Shown here piece after piece: positions 16,264-25,834 of a stretch of 64,000 bases of DNA. Position 1 is the stretch's first letter. The number at the start of each line of letters is the position of its first letter. Location of the stretch: NCBI GenBank assembly GCA_005885555.1, contig VAWN01000022.1:73216-137215 (forward strand), written 5' to 3'. The translations under genes were made by a program, and so were the position numbers. The notes below the pieces were generated by a model. That model saw only the letters and a program-made list of their open reading frames with translations, made no database searches and had not been told where the DNA came from. Source of the stretch: Actinomycetota bacterium (GTDB taxonomy: Bacteria > Actinomycetota > Actinomycetes > Mycobacteriales > Micromonosporaceae).

Positions 16264-17958
16264 CTACACCAGCGATCCGGCCAGCTCGGCCACGGGTACC
16301 TCCCGGCGGTCGCCGGTCGCGCGGTCCCGGACCTCCACGTACCCGTCGGCGAAGCGCCGGCCCAGTACCACCGTGTACGGCATGCCGAGCAGCTCCGCGT
16401 CGGTGAGCCGGACGCCGGCCGACAGGCCCGGCCGGTCGTCGACGAGCACCCGGACACCGGCCTCGTCGAGTCCGGCGGCGATCTCCAGCGCGGCGTCCAC
16501 GTCCCGCAGCGGTACCAGGTGCACGTGGGCCGGCGCGACCGACGCCGGCCAGACCAGACCGCGCTCGTCGTGGTGCTGCTCGACGATCGTGGCGACCACC
16601 CGGGTCAGGCCGATGCCGTAGGAGCCCATCGACAGCCGTACCGGCCTGCCGTCCGGGCCGGCGACGTCGTGCTCGAACGCGTCGGCGTACTTGCGGCCGA
16701 GCTGGAAGATGTGCCCGACCTCGACACCGCGGCGCAGCTCGACCCCGGTACCGCAGCGGGGGCACGGGTCGCCGGCCCGTACCGTGGCCGCCTCGATGGT
16801 GCCCTCCGGTGCGAAGTCGCGGCCGCACACCACGTTGACCGCGTGCCGGCCGGCCTCGTTGGCGCCGGTGACCCAGGCGGTGCCGTCGACGACGCGCGGG
16901 TCGACCAGGTACCGCGCCTTCCAGGTACCCTGCGGCCCGAGGTACCCGAGGACCAGGTCGGGCCGGGACGCGAAGTCGTCGAAGATGGCGACCCGGGCCG
17001 GGAACAGCGCCGCCTCGACCCGCTTGAGGTCGACCTCGCGGTCCCCGGGTACCCCGATGACGAGCAGTTCGCCGTCGACGGTGAGCACCACGTTCTTCAG
17101 CGTGTCGGCCGCCGCCCAGTCGGTGCGCCCGCCGGCCCCGGTCGCGTTCAGCAGCGCGACCAGCGAGTCGATGGTCGGGGTGTCCGGGGTGTCGAGCACC
17201 TGGAGCGGCGGATGATCATGAGCTGCCGGGGCCGGTGACGGCGTCGTCACCGCCTCCACGTTCGCCGCGTACCCGCAGGCCGGGCAGCCGACGAACCGGT
17301 CCTCACCGAACGGCGTCTCGGCCAGGAACTCCTCGGACACCGAGCCGCCCATCGGGCCGGACATCGCCGCCACCGCGGTGTACCGCAGCCCGAACCGGTC
17401 GAAGACGCGCCGGTACGCCGACCGGTGCGCGGCGTACGCCTGCTCCAGGCCGGCCTCGGTGAGGTCGAACGAGTACGAGTCCTTCATCAGGAACTCGCGG
17501 CCGCGCAGCAGCCCGCCGCGCGGCCGGGCCTCGTCGCGGTACTTGGTCTGGATCTGGAACAGGATCAGCGGGTAGTCCCGGTACGAGCCGCACAGGTCGC
17601 GGGCGAGCAGCGCGAACAGTTCCTCGTGCGTCGGCGCCAGCAGGTACCCGGTACCGCGCCGGTCGGTCAGCCGGAAGATGTCCTCGCCGTACTCGTCCCA
17701 CCGGCCGCTGCGCTGGAACGGCTCGCGCGGCAGCAGGGCCGGGAAGGAGACCTCCTGCCCGCCCAGCGCGACCATCTCCTCCCGGACAATCCGGGTGACC
17801 TGGTCGAGCACCAGCTTGCCGAGCGGCAGCCAGAGGTACCCGCCGGGCGCGACCCGCCGGATGTAACCGGCCCGGGTGAGCAGCCGGTGGCTGGGTGCCT
17901 CCGCGGACGCGGGGTCTTCGCGTAGCGTGCGGACGAGTAGCCGGGACATGCGCAGCAT
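16264..17958 (-). CDS. proS: Prolyl-tRNA synthetase (bacterial type with editing insertion)
   Basis: Charges tRNAPro with proline. The 564 residues are normal for the bacterial-type enzyme. Class II motifs are seen: motif 1 around [18 protein letters not shown], motif 2 [20 protein letters not shown] and motif 3 [20 protein letters not shown]. Between motifs 2 and 3 lies the INS editing domain ([11 protein letters not shown] with the key Lys, then VLGYLGPQG). A CxxC...CxxC-like pair (GCPACGY, CPRCGTG) is also present. The C-terminal anticodon-binding domain follows ([17 protein letters not shown]). The start is the ATG at 17958, 44 bp from the divergent SGNH gene. Confidence 0.97.
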   Translation of the reverse strand: MLRMSRLLVRTLREDPASAEAPSHRLLTRAGYIRRVAPGGYLWLPLGKLVLDQVTRIVREEMVALGGQEVSFPALLPREPFQRSGRWDEYGEDIFRLTDRRGTGYLLAPTHEELFALLARDLCGSYRDYPLILFQIQTKYRDEARPRGGLLRGREFLMKDSYSFDLTEAGLEQAYAAHRSAYRRVFDRFGLRYTAVAAMSGPMGGSVSEEFLAETPFGEDRFVGCPACGYAANVEAVTTPSPAPAAHDHPPLQVLDTPDTPTIDSLVALLNATGAGGRTDWAAADTLKNVVLTVDGELLVIGVPGDREVDLKRVEAALFPARVAIFDDFASRPDLVLGYLGPQGTWKARYLVDPRVVDGTAWVTGANEAGRHAVNVVCGRDFAPEGTIEAATVRAGDPCPRCGTGVELRRGVEVGHIFQLGRKYADAFEHDVAGPDGRPVRLSMGSYGIGLTRVVATIVEQHHDERGLVWPASVAPAHVHLVPLRDVDAALEIAAGLDEAGVRVLVDDRPGLSAGVRLTDAELLGMPYTVVLGRRFADGYVEVRDRATGDRREVPVAELAGSLV

Positions 17959-18002
17959 GTCTCGGAAGCGTAGGGTGACCGGACTCCGGAGGCGCGTGAT
18001 TA

Positions 18003-18818
18003 ATGTGGCGTAGCTACCTCGCCATGGGTGACAGCTTCACCGAAGGGCTCGACGACCTCGACCCGGTCACCGGCCGGTACCGCGGCTGGGCGGATCTGGT
18101 GGCCGCCCGGCTCGCCGCCGAATGCCGGCCGGGTGGTCCGGCCCAGGTGCCGGCCCAGGTGCCGGCCCACGAGACACCCGGGTTCACCTACGGGAACCTC
18201 GCCATCCGCGGCCGGCTGTTCGCACCGGTCGTCGCCGAGCAGGTACCCGTCGCGCTGGACCTGCGGCCGGAGCTGATGAGCTTCGCGGCCGGCGGCAACG
18301 ACGCGCTGCGCCGCGGGTTCGACCCGGCGCGGCTGACCGCGAGCCTGGACGAGGTGGCCGGCAGGCTCCGCGCGACCGGTGCCGACCTGCTGCTGTTCAC
18401 CTTCGCACCGGCGAACCTGCGGCTGCCCGGCCGCAACGTCTTCCAGACCCGCGCGCGGCTGGTGAACCCGGTGGTCGCCGACGTCGCCGCGCGGCACGGC
18501 GCCCGGCTGGTCGACCTGTCGGCCGACGCCGGGCTCGCCGATCCGCTGTTCTGGAGCGTGGACCGGCTGCACCTCAACGCGGCCGGGCACCGCCGGGTCG
18601 CCGCGCACGTGCTCGCCGCGCTCGACCTCGCGGCCGATCCGGCGTGGACGCAGCCGCCGGTACCGGGGCCGGCCCGCTCCTGGGCGGCGTACCGGGTCGA
18701 CGACGCGCGGTGGGTGCGGCGGCATCTGGCGCCGTGGGTACACCGCCGGCTCACCGGCCGGTCCAGCGGAGACGACCGGCTGCCGAAGCGGCCCACGCTG
18801 GACCCGGTACCGGATTGA
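18003..18818 (+). CDS. SGNH/GDSL-type esterase/lipase
   Basis: A serine hydrolase of the SGNH superfamily, 271 residues. Block I is [12 protein letters not shown] (catalytic Ser near residue 11), block III is [11 protein letters not shown] with the oxyanion Asn, and block V is [13 protein letters not shown] with the catalytic Asp and His. There is no signal peptide, so it is probably intracellular. Actinobacterial homologues are often annotated as SGNH hydrolases with unknown ester substrates. A short duplicated unit (CAGGTGCCGGCC twice) near 18145-18170 encodes an AQVPAQVPA stretch. It is divergent from proS and leads into the TPR gene 57 bp downstream. Confidence 0.92.
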   Translation: MWRSYLAMGDSFTEGLDDLDPVTGRYRGWADLVAARLAAECRPGGPAQVPAQVPAHETPGFTYGNLAIRGRLFAPVVAEQVPVALDLRPELMSFAAGGNDALRRGFDPARLTASLDEVAGRLRATGADLLLFTFAPANLRLPGRNVFQTRARLVNPVVADVAARHGARLVDLSADAGLADPLFWSVDRLHLNAAGHRRVAAHVLAALDLAADPAWTQPPVPGPARSWAAYRVDDARWVRRHLAPWVHRRLTGRSSGDDRLPKRPTLDPVPD

Positions 18819-18875
18819 CCCGCGACCGATCAGAGGACGGCGACGCTGGCCACGGGCCGGTACGGTGAGCGCGCG

Positions 18876-21707
18876 ATGAGTTACACCGAGGACCGGCTGT
18901 GGGGACTCCTCCGGCAGGCGGAGGAGCTGCCCTACGGCGCCCACCGCACCGCACTCGTCGAGCAGGTGATCGCCGAGGCGGACGCCGGCCGGTACCCGGC
19001 GCTGGCGTTCCAGGCCCGGCTGACCGGTACCACCTGCTACATCTACGGCGGGGAGCCGGCCAAGTCGGTCGACACGTTCGCCTGGTGCCTGGCCGAGTTC
19101 GACAGCGACCCGGCCGGGTACGCGCCGAGCCGACTGACCCTGCTGTGGCAGTTCAAGAGCACGGTGACCGCGCTGCTGGCGGTACCCGAGACGCCGCTCG
19201 CGCGGGTGCACGAGGTGCTGGCCGACATGGAGCGGCGCTGGACGGACGGCGGGCACAGCCCGCACGCGGTGTACTCGCTGCGGCACGTGGTCGCCCGGCA
19301 CGTCGGCGACGACGCGGCCGCGCAGTCCTGGTACGACCGATGGCTGAGCAGCCCGCGCGACCAGCTCTCCGACTGCGCGGCGTGCGACCCGGGCCGGCGG
19401 GTGCGGTGGCTGACCCGGCAGGGCCGGTACGCGGAGGCGGTGCGGGTCGCCGAGCCGGTGCTCGACGGCCGGTCCACCTGCTCGGAGCAGCCCCAGGGCA
19501 TCCTCACCGACCTGCTCGAACCGTACCTGCGCAGTGGCGCGCTGTCCGACGCCCGCGACGCGCACCGCCGCGCGTACCGCCGGCTGCGCGGCAACGTCGC
19601 CTCGATGTTCGAGGTCGCCGACCACCTGTGGTTCTGCGCGGTCACCGGGAACACCGCGCGGGGCGTGGAGATCGTCGAGCGGCACCTGCCGTGGCTGGAC
19701 GTCGCTCCCACGCCGCTGGCGGAGCTGCGCTTCGCGTCCCGGGCCGCGCTGGTCCTGCGCTCGGCCGCCGGGCAGCGCAGGTTGCACCGGCCGGGGCACG
19801 GTACCCGGGCGGGTGCGCCGGTGACCGCCGCCGCGCTCGGGCGGGAGCTGGCCGACCGCGCGCTGGACCTGGCCGGGCGGTTCGACGCGCGCAACGGCAG
19901 CGGGTACCAGACCGAGCGGGTGCACGCGGTGCTCGATGCGCAGCCGATCGTGGCCGCGCTGCCGCTGGTACCCCCGCCGCCCCGGCGACCACCCAGGGTG
20001 CCGCGCCCGCACGTGCAACCGGAGGTGCCCGCGGACACCGCGCCGGACGCGATGCTGGACCGCGCCGAGCAGCACTACCGGCGCGGCGAGTTCCCGGTCG
20101 CGTACGCGTGGTGGCACGCGTTCGACGACCGGTACGCGGCGGCGGAACTGACCGCGCTGCAGCGCGGCCGGCGGGCCGACGGGCACGCGCTGGAGACCGC
20201 CAACGGCGGCGACCTGGCCTCCGCCCAGACGGCCTGGCACTCGGCGATCGGCCTGTACGCCGAGGCCGGCGACGAGCTGCGCCGGCAGATCGCGCGCGGC
20301 CGGCTCGGCCTCGGCTACTGCGTGACCGGTCGCGGCGAGGCGGGCCTGGCGATGGTCGAGGAGACCACCACCTACATCCTGGCGCACGGCGGGGTGGACC
20401 GGCGGGCCGGCGCGTTCATGTCGCTGTCGGCCGCCTACGGCGCGGTCGGCCGGCACGAGGACGGGCTCGTCGCGCTGGACCGCGCGGAGGAGTACGCGCG
20501 GTACAGCCCGGACGGCAACGTACACATCCGGCTGATCCTCGACCGCGCGCAGCACCTCGGCGCGGTCGGGCGGGTCGAGCTGTCCCGGGAAACCGCGACC
20601 GAGGCCGGCGGGCTGGCGCGGGCGGCCGGGTTCCGCGAGGGGATCGCCCGCGCGGCGTGGATCCTGGGCCTGGCCGCCGAGGCCCAACAGGACCAGCAGG
20701 GCGCGGTCGCGGCGTACGACGAGGCGCTGGAGGCGGTCGACGACGTCCAGTTCGAGCGGCTGATCCGCCGGCAGCGGGCCGGCCTGCTGGCCGGGTCGGC
20801 ACGGGCGGCGGACGCGATCGCCGACCTGACCGAGACCGTGGCGGCCGAGACGGCCGACGGGGACCTGGCCGCGGCCAACGCCGCGCGGCACCAGCTGGCC
20901 ATCGCATACCTCAACGCCGGGCGGATCCTGGACGCGGCGGAGACCGCCGAGGAGGCCGTCGCCGGCTTCGACGCCGCGGGGGATCCGCACGCGCATGCGG
21001 TACGGCACCTGCTGGCCACCGCCGACGTGCGGCTCGGGCAGCCGGACGACGCGATCGCGGTACTGGAGATCGTCGAGGCGCACTGCCTCGCCGAGGACAA
21101 CTTCGCCGGGGCCGGTCAGATGGCCGAGGAGATCGGGGACATCCTCGACCGGATGGACCGCGACGCGGCGGCGGCTGCGCGGTTCGCCACGGCGGCGAAC
21201 CGGTACCGGCGGGCGGAGCTACCGATCGACGCGGTACGCGCGCAGCGGCGGCACGCCAGCTCGCTGCTCTGGTCGCGGGACCTGCCCGGGTCGCTGGCCG
21301 CCCTGGAGGCAGCCGACCTGGCCTCCGCCGAGCTGCCCGCGGACGAGCCGGGTACCGCGTGGGAGCGCGGGATGCTCGGGTACGACGGGGCGAAGATCCT
21401 CTCGCACGACGGGCGGCTGGTCGACGGCGCGGTACGGGCCGCGGCGGCGGCGGCGCGGTTCCGGTCGATCGGCGCCCGTGCCGAGGCGGCGCACAGCGAG
21501 GCGCTGCGCGGCGAACTGCTGCTGCAGGCCGAGCAACCGGCCGACGCGGAACAGGCGATGCGCCGGGCGTTGGCGGAGCTGCCCGAGGACGGTACCGAGG
21601 AGTCCCGGCAGCGGATGGCCGACCTGCTCGCCGACGCACTGGCGGCGCAGGGCCGGGAGACCGAGGCGGCGGCGGTCCGGGCCGCCTACGGCCTCGCGGG
21701 CGCGTGA
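18876..21707 (+). CDS. Large TPR-repeat protein, 943 aa
   Basis: A long, entirely alpha-helical protein built of tetratricopeptide-like repeats, seen as recurring A-x-x-Y/F-x-x-A-L patterns (GRYAEAVRVAEPVL, QDQQGAVAAYDEALEAVD, AYLNAGRILDAAETAEEAVA, LPEDGTEESRQRMADLLADA). Repeats start at the N-terminus and resume after a proline-rich break near residue 370 (PPPPRRPPRVPRPHVQ), giving two superhelical halves. There is no signal peptide, catalytic domain or DNA-binding domain. It is probably a cytoplasmic scaffold; the partner is unknown. The start ATG (MSYTEDRLWGLL) is preceded by GGTGAGCG. It lies 57 bp after the SGNH gene. Confidence 0.8.
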   Translation: MSYTEDRLWGLLRQAEELPYGAHRTALVEQVIAEADAGRYPALAFQARLTGTTCYIYGGEPAKSVDTFAWCLAEFDSDPAGYAPSRLTLLWQFKSTVTALLAVPETPLARVHEVLADMERRWTDGGHSPHAVYSLRHVVARHVGDDAAAQSWYDRWLSSPRDQLSDCAACDPGRRVRWLTRQGRYAEAVRVAEPVLDGRSTCSEQPQGILTDLLEPYLRSGALSDARDAHRRAYRRLRGNVASMFEVADHLWFCAVTGNTARGVEIVERHLPWLDVAPTPLAELRFASRAALVLRSAAGQRRLHRPGHGTRAGAPVTAAALGRELADRALDLAGRFDARNGSGYQTERVHAVLDAQPIVAALPLVPPPPRRPPRVPRPHVQPEVPADTAPDAMLDRAEQHYRRGEFPVAYAWWHAFDDRYAAAELTALQRGRRADGHALETANGGDLASAQTAWHSAIGLYAEAGDELRRQIARGRLGLGYCVTGRGEAGLAMVEETTTYILAHGGVDRRAGAFMSLSAAYGAVGRHEDGLVALDRAEEYARYSPDGNVHIRLILDRAQHLGAVGRVELSRETATEAGGLARAAGFREGIARAAWILGLAAEAQQDQQGAVAAYDEALEAVDDVQFERLIRRQRAGLLAGSARAADAIADLTETVAAETADGDLAAANAARHQLAIAYLNAGRILDAAETAEEAVAGFDAAGDPHAHAVRHLLATADVRLGQPDDAIAVLEIVEAHCLAEDNFAGAGQMAEEIGDILDRMDRDAAAAARFATAANRYRRAELPIDAVRAQRRHASSLLWSRDLPGSLAALEAADLASAELPADEPGTAWERGMLGYDGAKILSHDGRLVDGAVRAAAAAARFRSIGARAEAAHSEALRGELLLQAEQPADAEQAMRRALAELPEDGTEESRQRMADLLADALAAQGRETEAAAVRAAYGLAGA

Positions 21708-21843
21708 GGCCCGGGCGGCGCCGCCCACGGCCGCCCGCGGTCCGCGCCACCGCCCACGGCCCGCGGCCCGCGCCCTGCGGCCCGCGGCCCGCGCCCTGCG
21801 GCCCGCGCGCCGCGCGCCGCGCGCCGCGCGCCGCGCGCCGCGC
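21708..21843. repeat. GC-only simple repeats
   Basis: After the TPR stop the sequence is almost pure G/C and consists of short tandem words (GCCCGCGGCCCGCGCCCTGC repeated around 21750-21800, then CGCGCGC repeats at about 21806-21843). It ends exactly where the palindromic element copy 2 begins. The same kind of tract lies beside the other intergenic copies. Confidence 0.75.
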
Positions 21844-21891
21844 GATCTTGGACGCGAGTGCCCCTTGCAGGGGGTGCAGGCGTCCAAGATC
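21844..21891. repeat. 48-bp palindromic element (copy 2)
   Basis: Arms GATCTTGGACGC (21844-21855) and GCGTCCAAGATC (21880-21891) are perfect inverted repeats with an inner hairpin CCCCT-TGC-AGGGG. The core aligns with the reverse complement of copy 3 (36240-36287) across CCCCTTGC and GGGGGT, so the copies share ancestry. It lies between the TPR gene and tetR. As RNA it would also act as a hairpin. Confidence 0.85.
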
Positions 21892-21964
21892 TCGAAGATG
21901 GCGGGCCCGTGATCTCCGTTACCGAGCCCGGCGCCGCAGCTTGACACCTGGATAGGCTGGCCGG

Positions 21965-22543
21965 ATGACGGTGGACGAGGGCCGGGTGCGGCGGCGCAGC
22001 CGGCGCGACGAGATCCTGGACGTCGCGGTCGGGCTGTTCGCGTCGCGGGGCTACCACGGTGTCTCGATGGACGACATCGGTGCGGCGGCCGGGGTGACCG
22101 GTCCCGCCCTGTACCACCACTTCGCCGGCAAGGAGGCGATGCTCGTCGCCGCCCTGGCGCCGGTCAGCGAGCGGCTGCTGGAGGGCGGCCGGATCCGGGT
22201 CGCCGCGCACGCCGGCGCGCCGAAGGCGGCGCTGGAGGCGCTGGTCGAGTTCCACGTCGCGTTCGCCCTGGCCAACCCGGCGGTGATCGCGCTGCACCTG
22301 CACGAACTGGACCGGCTGCCCGACGAGCCGCGCCGGGCGATCCGCCGGCTGCAGCGGCTCTACGTCGAGGTGTGGGTCGACGTGCTGACCGCGCTGCGGG
22401 ACGAGCTGACCGCGCCGGAGGCGCGGGTACTGGCGCACGCCGCGTTCGGTCTGATGAACTCGACCCCGTTCCTCGGCGGGGAGGTGGACCGCGAGCGCCG
22501 TGCCGAGCTGCTGCGGGTCGCCACCCTGGCCGCGTTGACCTAG
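21965..22543 (+). CDS. TetR-family regulator of the downstream catabolic genes
   Basis: A 192-residue regulator. The N-terminal helix-turn-helix is RRDEILDVAVGLFASRGYHG then VSMDDIGAAAGVTGPALYHH, typical of TetR proteins controlling acyl-CoA metabolism in actinomycetes. The C-terminal half is a helical ligand-binding domain (LVEFHVAFALANPAVIALHL). It is followed after 17 bp by the biotin carboxylase gene, so it is probably the first gene of the operon. A TetR-like operator lies upstream of the carboxyltransferase gene (27089-27108). An acyl-CoA of leucine breakdown is a plausible ligand. Confidence 0.85.
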   Translation: MTVDEGRVRRRSRRDEILDVAVGLFASRGYHGVSMDDIGAAAGVTGPALYHHFAGKEAMLVAALAPVSERLLEGGRIRVAAHAGAPKAALEALVEFHVAFALANPAVIALHLHELDRLPDEPRRAIRRLQRLYVEVWVDVLTALRDELTAPEARVLAHAAFGLMNSTPFLGGEVDRERRAELLRVATLAALT

Positions 22544-22560
22544 AGGAGGCTGCTGTACCG

Positions 22561-23886
22561 ATGATCGGCTCGTTGCTGGTCGCCAACCGGGGAGAGATCG
22601 CCCGCCGGATCATCCGCACCGCGCGCCGGCTCGGCGTGCACACCGTGGCGGTGCACTCCGACGTCGACGCCGGGCTGCCGTTCGTGGCCGAGGCCGACGA
22701 GGCGGTACCCATCGGCGCGCCGCAGGCGTACCGCAACGTCGAGGCGATCCTCGCGGCCGCGAAGACCACCGGTGCGCAGGCGATCCATCCGGGGTACGGG
22801 TTCCTGTCGGAGAACGCCGACTTCGCCCGCGCGGTCGCCGCGCAGGGACTGGTCTGGGTCGGTCCGGACGCGAGCGCGATCGACGCGATGGGCGACAAGA
22901 TCAACGCGCGGAACCTGATGGCGGCCGCCGGGGTACCGGTCGCTCCCGGTACCACCGACCCGGCCGCCTCGGTCGAGGCGGCGCTCGCCGAGGCCGGTCG
23001 CATCGGGTACCCGGTCATGGTCAAGGCGGCGGCCGGCGGCGGCGGGATGGGCATGGCCGCGGTACCGGATCCGGCCGGCCTGCCGGCGGAGTTCGAGAAG
23101 GTACGCGGGTTCGCCGAGCGGATGTTCGGCGACGGGTCGGTGCTCATCGAGCGTTACTTCCCCCGGGTACGGCACATCGAGGTGCAGATCCTCGGGCTCG
23201 CCGACGGTCGGGTGGTGGCGCTGGGCGAGCGGGAGTGCTCGGTACAGCGGCGCAACCAGAAGGTGCTGGAGGAGTCGCCGTCGCCCGCGGTGTCGCCGCA
23301 GCTGCGCGAGCGGCTGTGCGCCGCCGCGGTCCGGGCCGGCGAGGCGGTCGGGTACCGCAACGCCGGTACCGTCGAGTGCCTCCTCGACCCGGCCACCGGC
23401 GACTTCTTCTTCCTGGAGATGAACACCCGGCTGCAGGTCGAGCACCCGATCACCGAGACGGTGTACGGCGTCGACCTGGTCGAGGAGCAGCTGCGGGTGG
23501 CATCGGGGCTGGCCCCGACCTTCGGTGAGCTGGCCCCGCGCGGCCACGCGATCGAGCTGCGGATCAACGCCGAGGACCCGAAGCGGTTCCTGCCCGGCCC
23601 GGGTGCGATCACCACCTGGGTCGAGCCGTCCGGTCCGGGAATCCGCGTCGACGCCGGGTACGGCCCCGGTACCACGGTGACGCCGAACTACGACTCGCTG
23701 ATGGCCAAGCTGATCGTGTCCGGCGGGTCCCGCGACGAGGCCATCGAGCGGGCCCGCGAGGCGGTCGCCGGCTTCCAGATCGCCGGGCCCAAGTGCAACC
23801 TGCCGTTCTTCGCCGAGCTGCTGGACAACGCCGAGTTCCGGTCCGGCGACTACGACACGGGCATCGTGGGGCGCATGCGCGCATGA
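22561..23886 (+). CDS. Biotin carboxylase subunit of an acyl-CoA carboxylase
   Basis: ATP-dependent carboxylation of biotin for an acyl-CoA carboxylase, probably methylcrotonyl-CoA carboxylase judging by the neighbours. The 441 residues cover only the biotin carboxylase domain: MIGSLLVANRGEIARRIIRT, the ATP-grasp loop VMVKAAAGGGGMGM, FLEMNTRLQVEHPITE with the catalytic Glu and Arg, and C-terminal ELRINAEDP. The protein stops at GIVGRMRA, where homologues continue into a BCCP domain with its MKM biotin site; no BCCP is present in the window. The start ATG has GAGGAGGCTG upstream. The stop overlaps the HMG-CoA lyase start (ATGA). Confidence 0.93.
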   Translation: MIGSLLVANRGEIARRIIRTARRLGVHTVAVHSDVDAGLPFVAEADEAVPIGAPQAYRNVEAILAAAKTTGAQAIHPGYGFLSENADFARAVAAQGLVWVGPDASAIDAMGDKINARNLMAAAGVPVAPGTTDPAASVEAALAEAGRIGYPVMVKAAAGGGGMGMAAVPDPAGLPAEFEKVRGFAERMFGDGSVLIERYFPRVRHIEVQILGLADGRVVALGERECSVQRRNQKVLEESPSPAVSPQLRERLCAAAVRAGEAVGYRNAGTVECLLDPATGDFFFLEMNTRLQVEHPITETVYGVDLVEEQLRVASGLAPTFGELAPRGHAIELRINAEDPKRFLPGPGAITTWVEPSGPGIRVDAGYGPGTTVTPNYDSLMAKLIVSGGSRDEAIERAREAVAGFQIAGPKCNLPFFAELLDNAEFRSGDYDTGIVGRMRA

Positions 23887-24773
23887 GTGTTTCCATCCGG
23901 GAGGTCGGGCCGCGCGACGGGCTGCAGAACGAGGCGCCGGTACCCACGGCGGCCAAGGTGGAGCTGCTCGACGCGCTGTCCGGCACCGGGGTCGGCCGGA
24001 TCGAGGCGGTCTCGTTCGTCCATCCCAGGGCGATCCCGCAGATGGCCGACGCCGCGTCGGTCTGGGCCGCCGCGCGGCGCGAACCCGGCGTGCGGTACTC
24101 GGCGCTGGTGCCGAACACGAAGGGCGCGCAGCGTGCGCTCGCGGCCGGGTTCACCGAGCTGGAAGTCGTGGTGTCGGCCAGCGACACGCACAACCGCGCC
24201 AACCTCAACCGGTCCACCGCGCAGTCGCTGGACGACATCACCGGGCTGATCGGGCTGGTACACGAGGCGGGCGCGACCGTCGAGGTGATCGTGGCGACCA
24301 GCTTCGGCTGCCCGTACGAGGGTGACGTGCCGCCGGCCCGGGTCGCCGGGATCGTCGAGCGGGTACTCGCCGCCGGCGCCGACCGGCTCGCCTTCGGCGA
24401 CACCACCGGCATGGCGACGCCGCGCCGGGTCACCGAGCTGCTCGCCGTGGTACCCCGGGAGCGGCCGGTGCTGCTGCACTTCCACGACACCCGGGGTACC
24501 GGGCTGGCCAACATCGTCACCGCGCTCGACCTCGGCGTCACCGAGTTCGACGCGAGCGTCGGCGGCCTCGGTGGCTGCCCGTACGCGCCCGGCGCCAGCG
24601 GCAACGTGGCCACCGAGGAGGTCGTCCACATGCTGCACGACATGGGGTACGACACCGGCATCGACCTGGACCGGTTGATCGAGGCGGCCCGGCTCGCCGA
24701 GCGGATCGTCGGCCGCACCCTTCCCTCCGGCGTACTGCGCGCAGGTCCCCGTACCCAGATCGTTTCCGCCTGA
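23883..24773 (+). CDS. Hydroxymethylglutaryl-CoA lyase
   Basis: Cleaves HMG-CoA to acetoacetate and acetyl-CoA, the last step of leucine degradation. The 296-residue product has the HMGL-like TIM barrel: opening VREVGPRDGLQNE (VGPRDG with metal-binding Asp and catalytic Arg), HFHDTRGTGLAN with metal-binding His, and the family signature GGLGGCPYAPGASGN with the active-site Cys. Members acting on citramalate or homocitrate lack this last motif, so the HMG-CoA assignment is good. Its ATG overlaps the biotin carboxylase stop, so they are translated together. Confidence 0.93.
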   Translation: MSVSIREVGPRDGLQNEAPVPTAAKVELLDALSGTGVGRIEAVSFVHPRAIPQMADAASVWAAARREPGVRYSALVPNTKGAQRALAAGFTELEVVVSASDTHNRANLNRSTAQSLDDITGLIGLVHEAGATVEVIVATSFGCPYEGDVPPARVAGIVERVLAAGADRLAFGDTTGMATPRRVTELLAVVPRERPVLLHFHDTRGTGLANIVTALDLGVTEFDASVGGLGGCPYAPGASGNVATEEVVHMLHDMGYDTGIDLDRLIEAARLAERIVGRTLPSGVLRAGPRTQIVSA

Positions 24774-24824
24774 CTGTTACGTCGTTTTCTTCTAGGAAGA
24801 CGGCGATAGCGAGAAAGGCGGGAT

Positions 24825-25646
24825 ATGACGCTGCAACGGCTCCGTTCCGTAGCGCGCGTCAGCGCCCGTGCCCTTCTCGTCGCCGGCTTCGCCGGTGGGG
24901 TCTGGCTGCTCACCAGTACCGCGGCGCATGCCTCGGCACCCGCGGCCACACCCACGAAGGCCGGCCAGCCGGTGCTCAGCCTGCTGGACCAGGTCCTGGT
25001 ACCGGCAAAGCCTGGTCATCACCACACGCGGTCCGCCGCCGCGTCAGCGACCCGGCACTCCGTTCCGCTTCTCGCCAGCCAGGCGACGCCTGCGGGACCC
25101 ACCCGCCGGCCGGTGGCCAACACCGGTCCGGCTGCCCTGTCCGCACTGCTCTCGACCGTTTCCCAGCTGGTACCGACGCTGCCCGCGCCGGCTGATCTGA
25201 TCACGGTTCCGCTTGCCCGCCTCGTCGGCCCGGTGCTCACCGGGCGCGAGGAGTCGGCACGGTCGCTGGTCTGTCACGCCGCAGCGGTCGGCGCGACGCC
25301 GGCGGGGACAGCCGAAGCGGTACCGGTCCGGGCGCACCACAGCACGCAGGTCCGGCCCTCGGCCGGTACCGTCCTGCGGATGGCCAGGGCCGTGAGCCGG
25401 CCCGCCGTCCCCGGCACCCGCCAGGTGCCGGACCTTCCCGACCGGGCGCCGGTTCCGGCGTACCCGGGTTCGGACAGCACGGGGATCTCGACAACGGCGT
25501 CGGGATCCGGATACGACGCCGGCGGGTACGCCGTCGTCAGCGCACCGGTCACGCCCGGCCCACTGGCCGGCGCGGAGCGGTTGCGTGCGCGCGGGGCCGC
25601 GGTCCGGCTGTGGTTGGCCGACGCCCCGACCTTCGCACCCGACTGA
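24825..25646 (+). CDS. Secreted hypothetical protein, 273 aa
   Basis: An N-terminal signal peptide is clear: basic MTLQRLRSVARVSAR, then a hydrophobic core LLVAGFAGGVWLLTS, then AHA-SAPA as the probable cleavage site near residue 36. The rest is low-complexity, rich in Ala, Pro, Thr and Ser, with one Cys and a short repeated LLS/LLDQ pattern; I recognise no domain. Position directly before the chaplin-like gene suggests a joint role at the cell surface, as secreted partner proteins often accompany chaplins; this is inference. GAAAGGCGGG precedes the start ATG. Confidence 0.65.
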   Translation: MTLQRLRSVARVSARALLVAGFAGGVWLLTSTAAHASAPAATPTKAGQPVLSLLDQVLVPAKPGHHHTRSAAASATRHSVPLLASQATPAGPTRRPVANTGPAALSALLSTVSQLVPTLPAPADLITVPLARLVGPVLTGREESARSLVCHAAAVGATPAGTAEAVPVRAHHSTQVRPSAGTVLRMARAVSRPAVPGTRQVPDLPDRAPVPAYPGSDSTGISTTASGSGYDAGGYAVVSAPVTPGPLAGAERLRARGAAVRLWLADAPTFAPD

Positions 25647-25834
25647 AGCGATGGTCATCGGCCTCGCAGTGCGCGAGGCCCCGGCCCCGGTCCGCGGTAG
25701 TCCGCGGACGCGTGGAGCGCCCGGCCCGGGTCGGTTTCCTATGACAAGGCGCGTGTCGACAGGTGAGCCGCATCGCGGAGCGCCGCGCCAATTCCTGCAC
25801 ATCAATCCGAATTCTCGAAAGGCAAATAGCCACA

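Noticed and set aside
18000-21083. 1027-codon minus-strand frame opposite the SGNH and TPR genes
   Set aside because: Its composition (Arg, Val, Gly, His, Gln-rich) is that of an antisense shadow, and both plus-strand genes have recognisable families.
25763-25834. Upstream extension of the chaplin-like gene
   Set aside because: The added residues would precede a perfect signal peptide; the ATG at 25835 has the ribosome-binding site.
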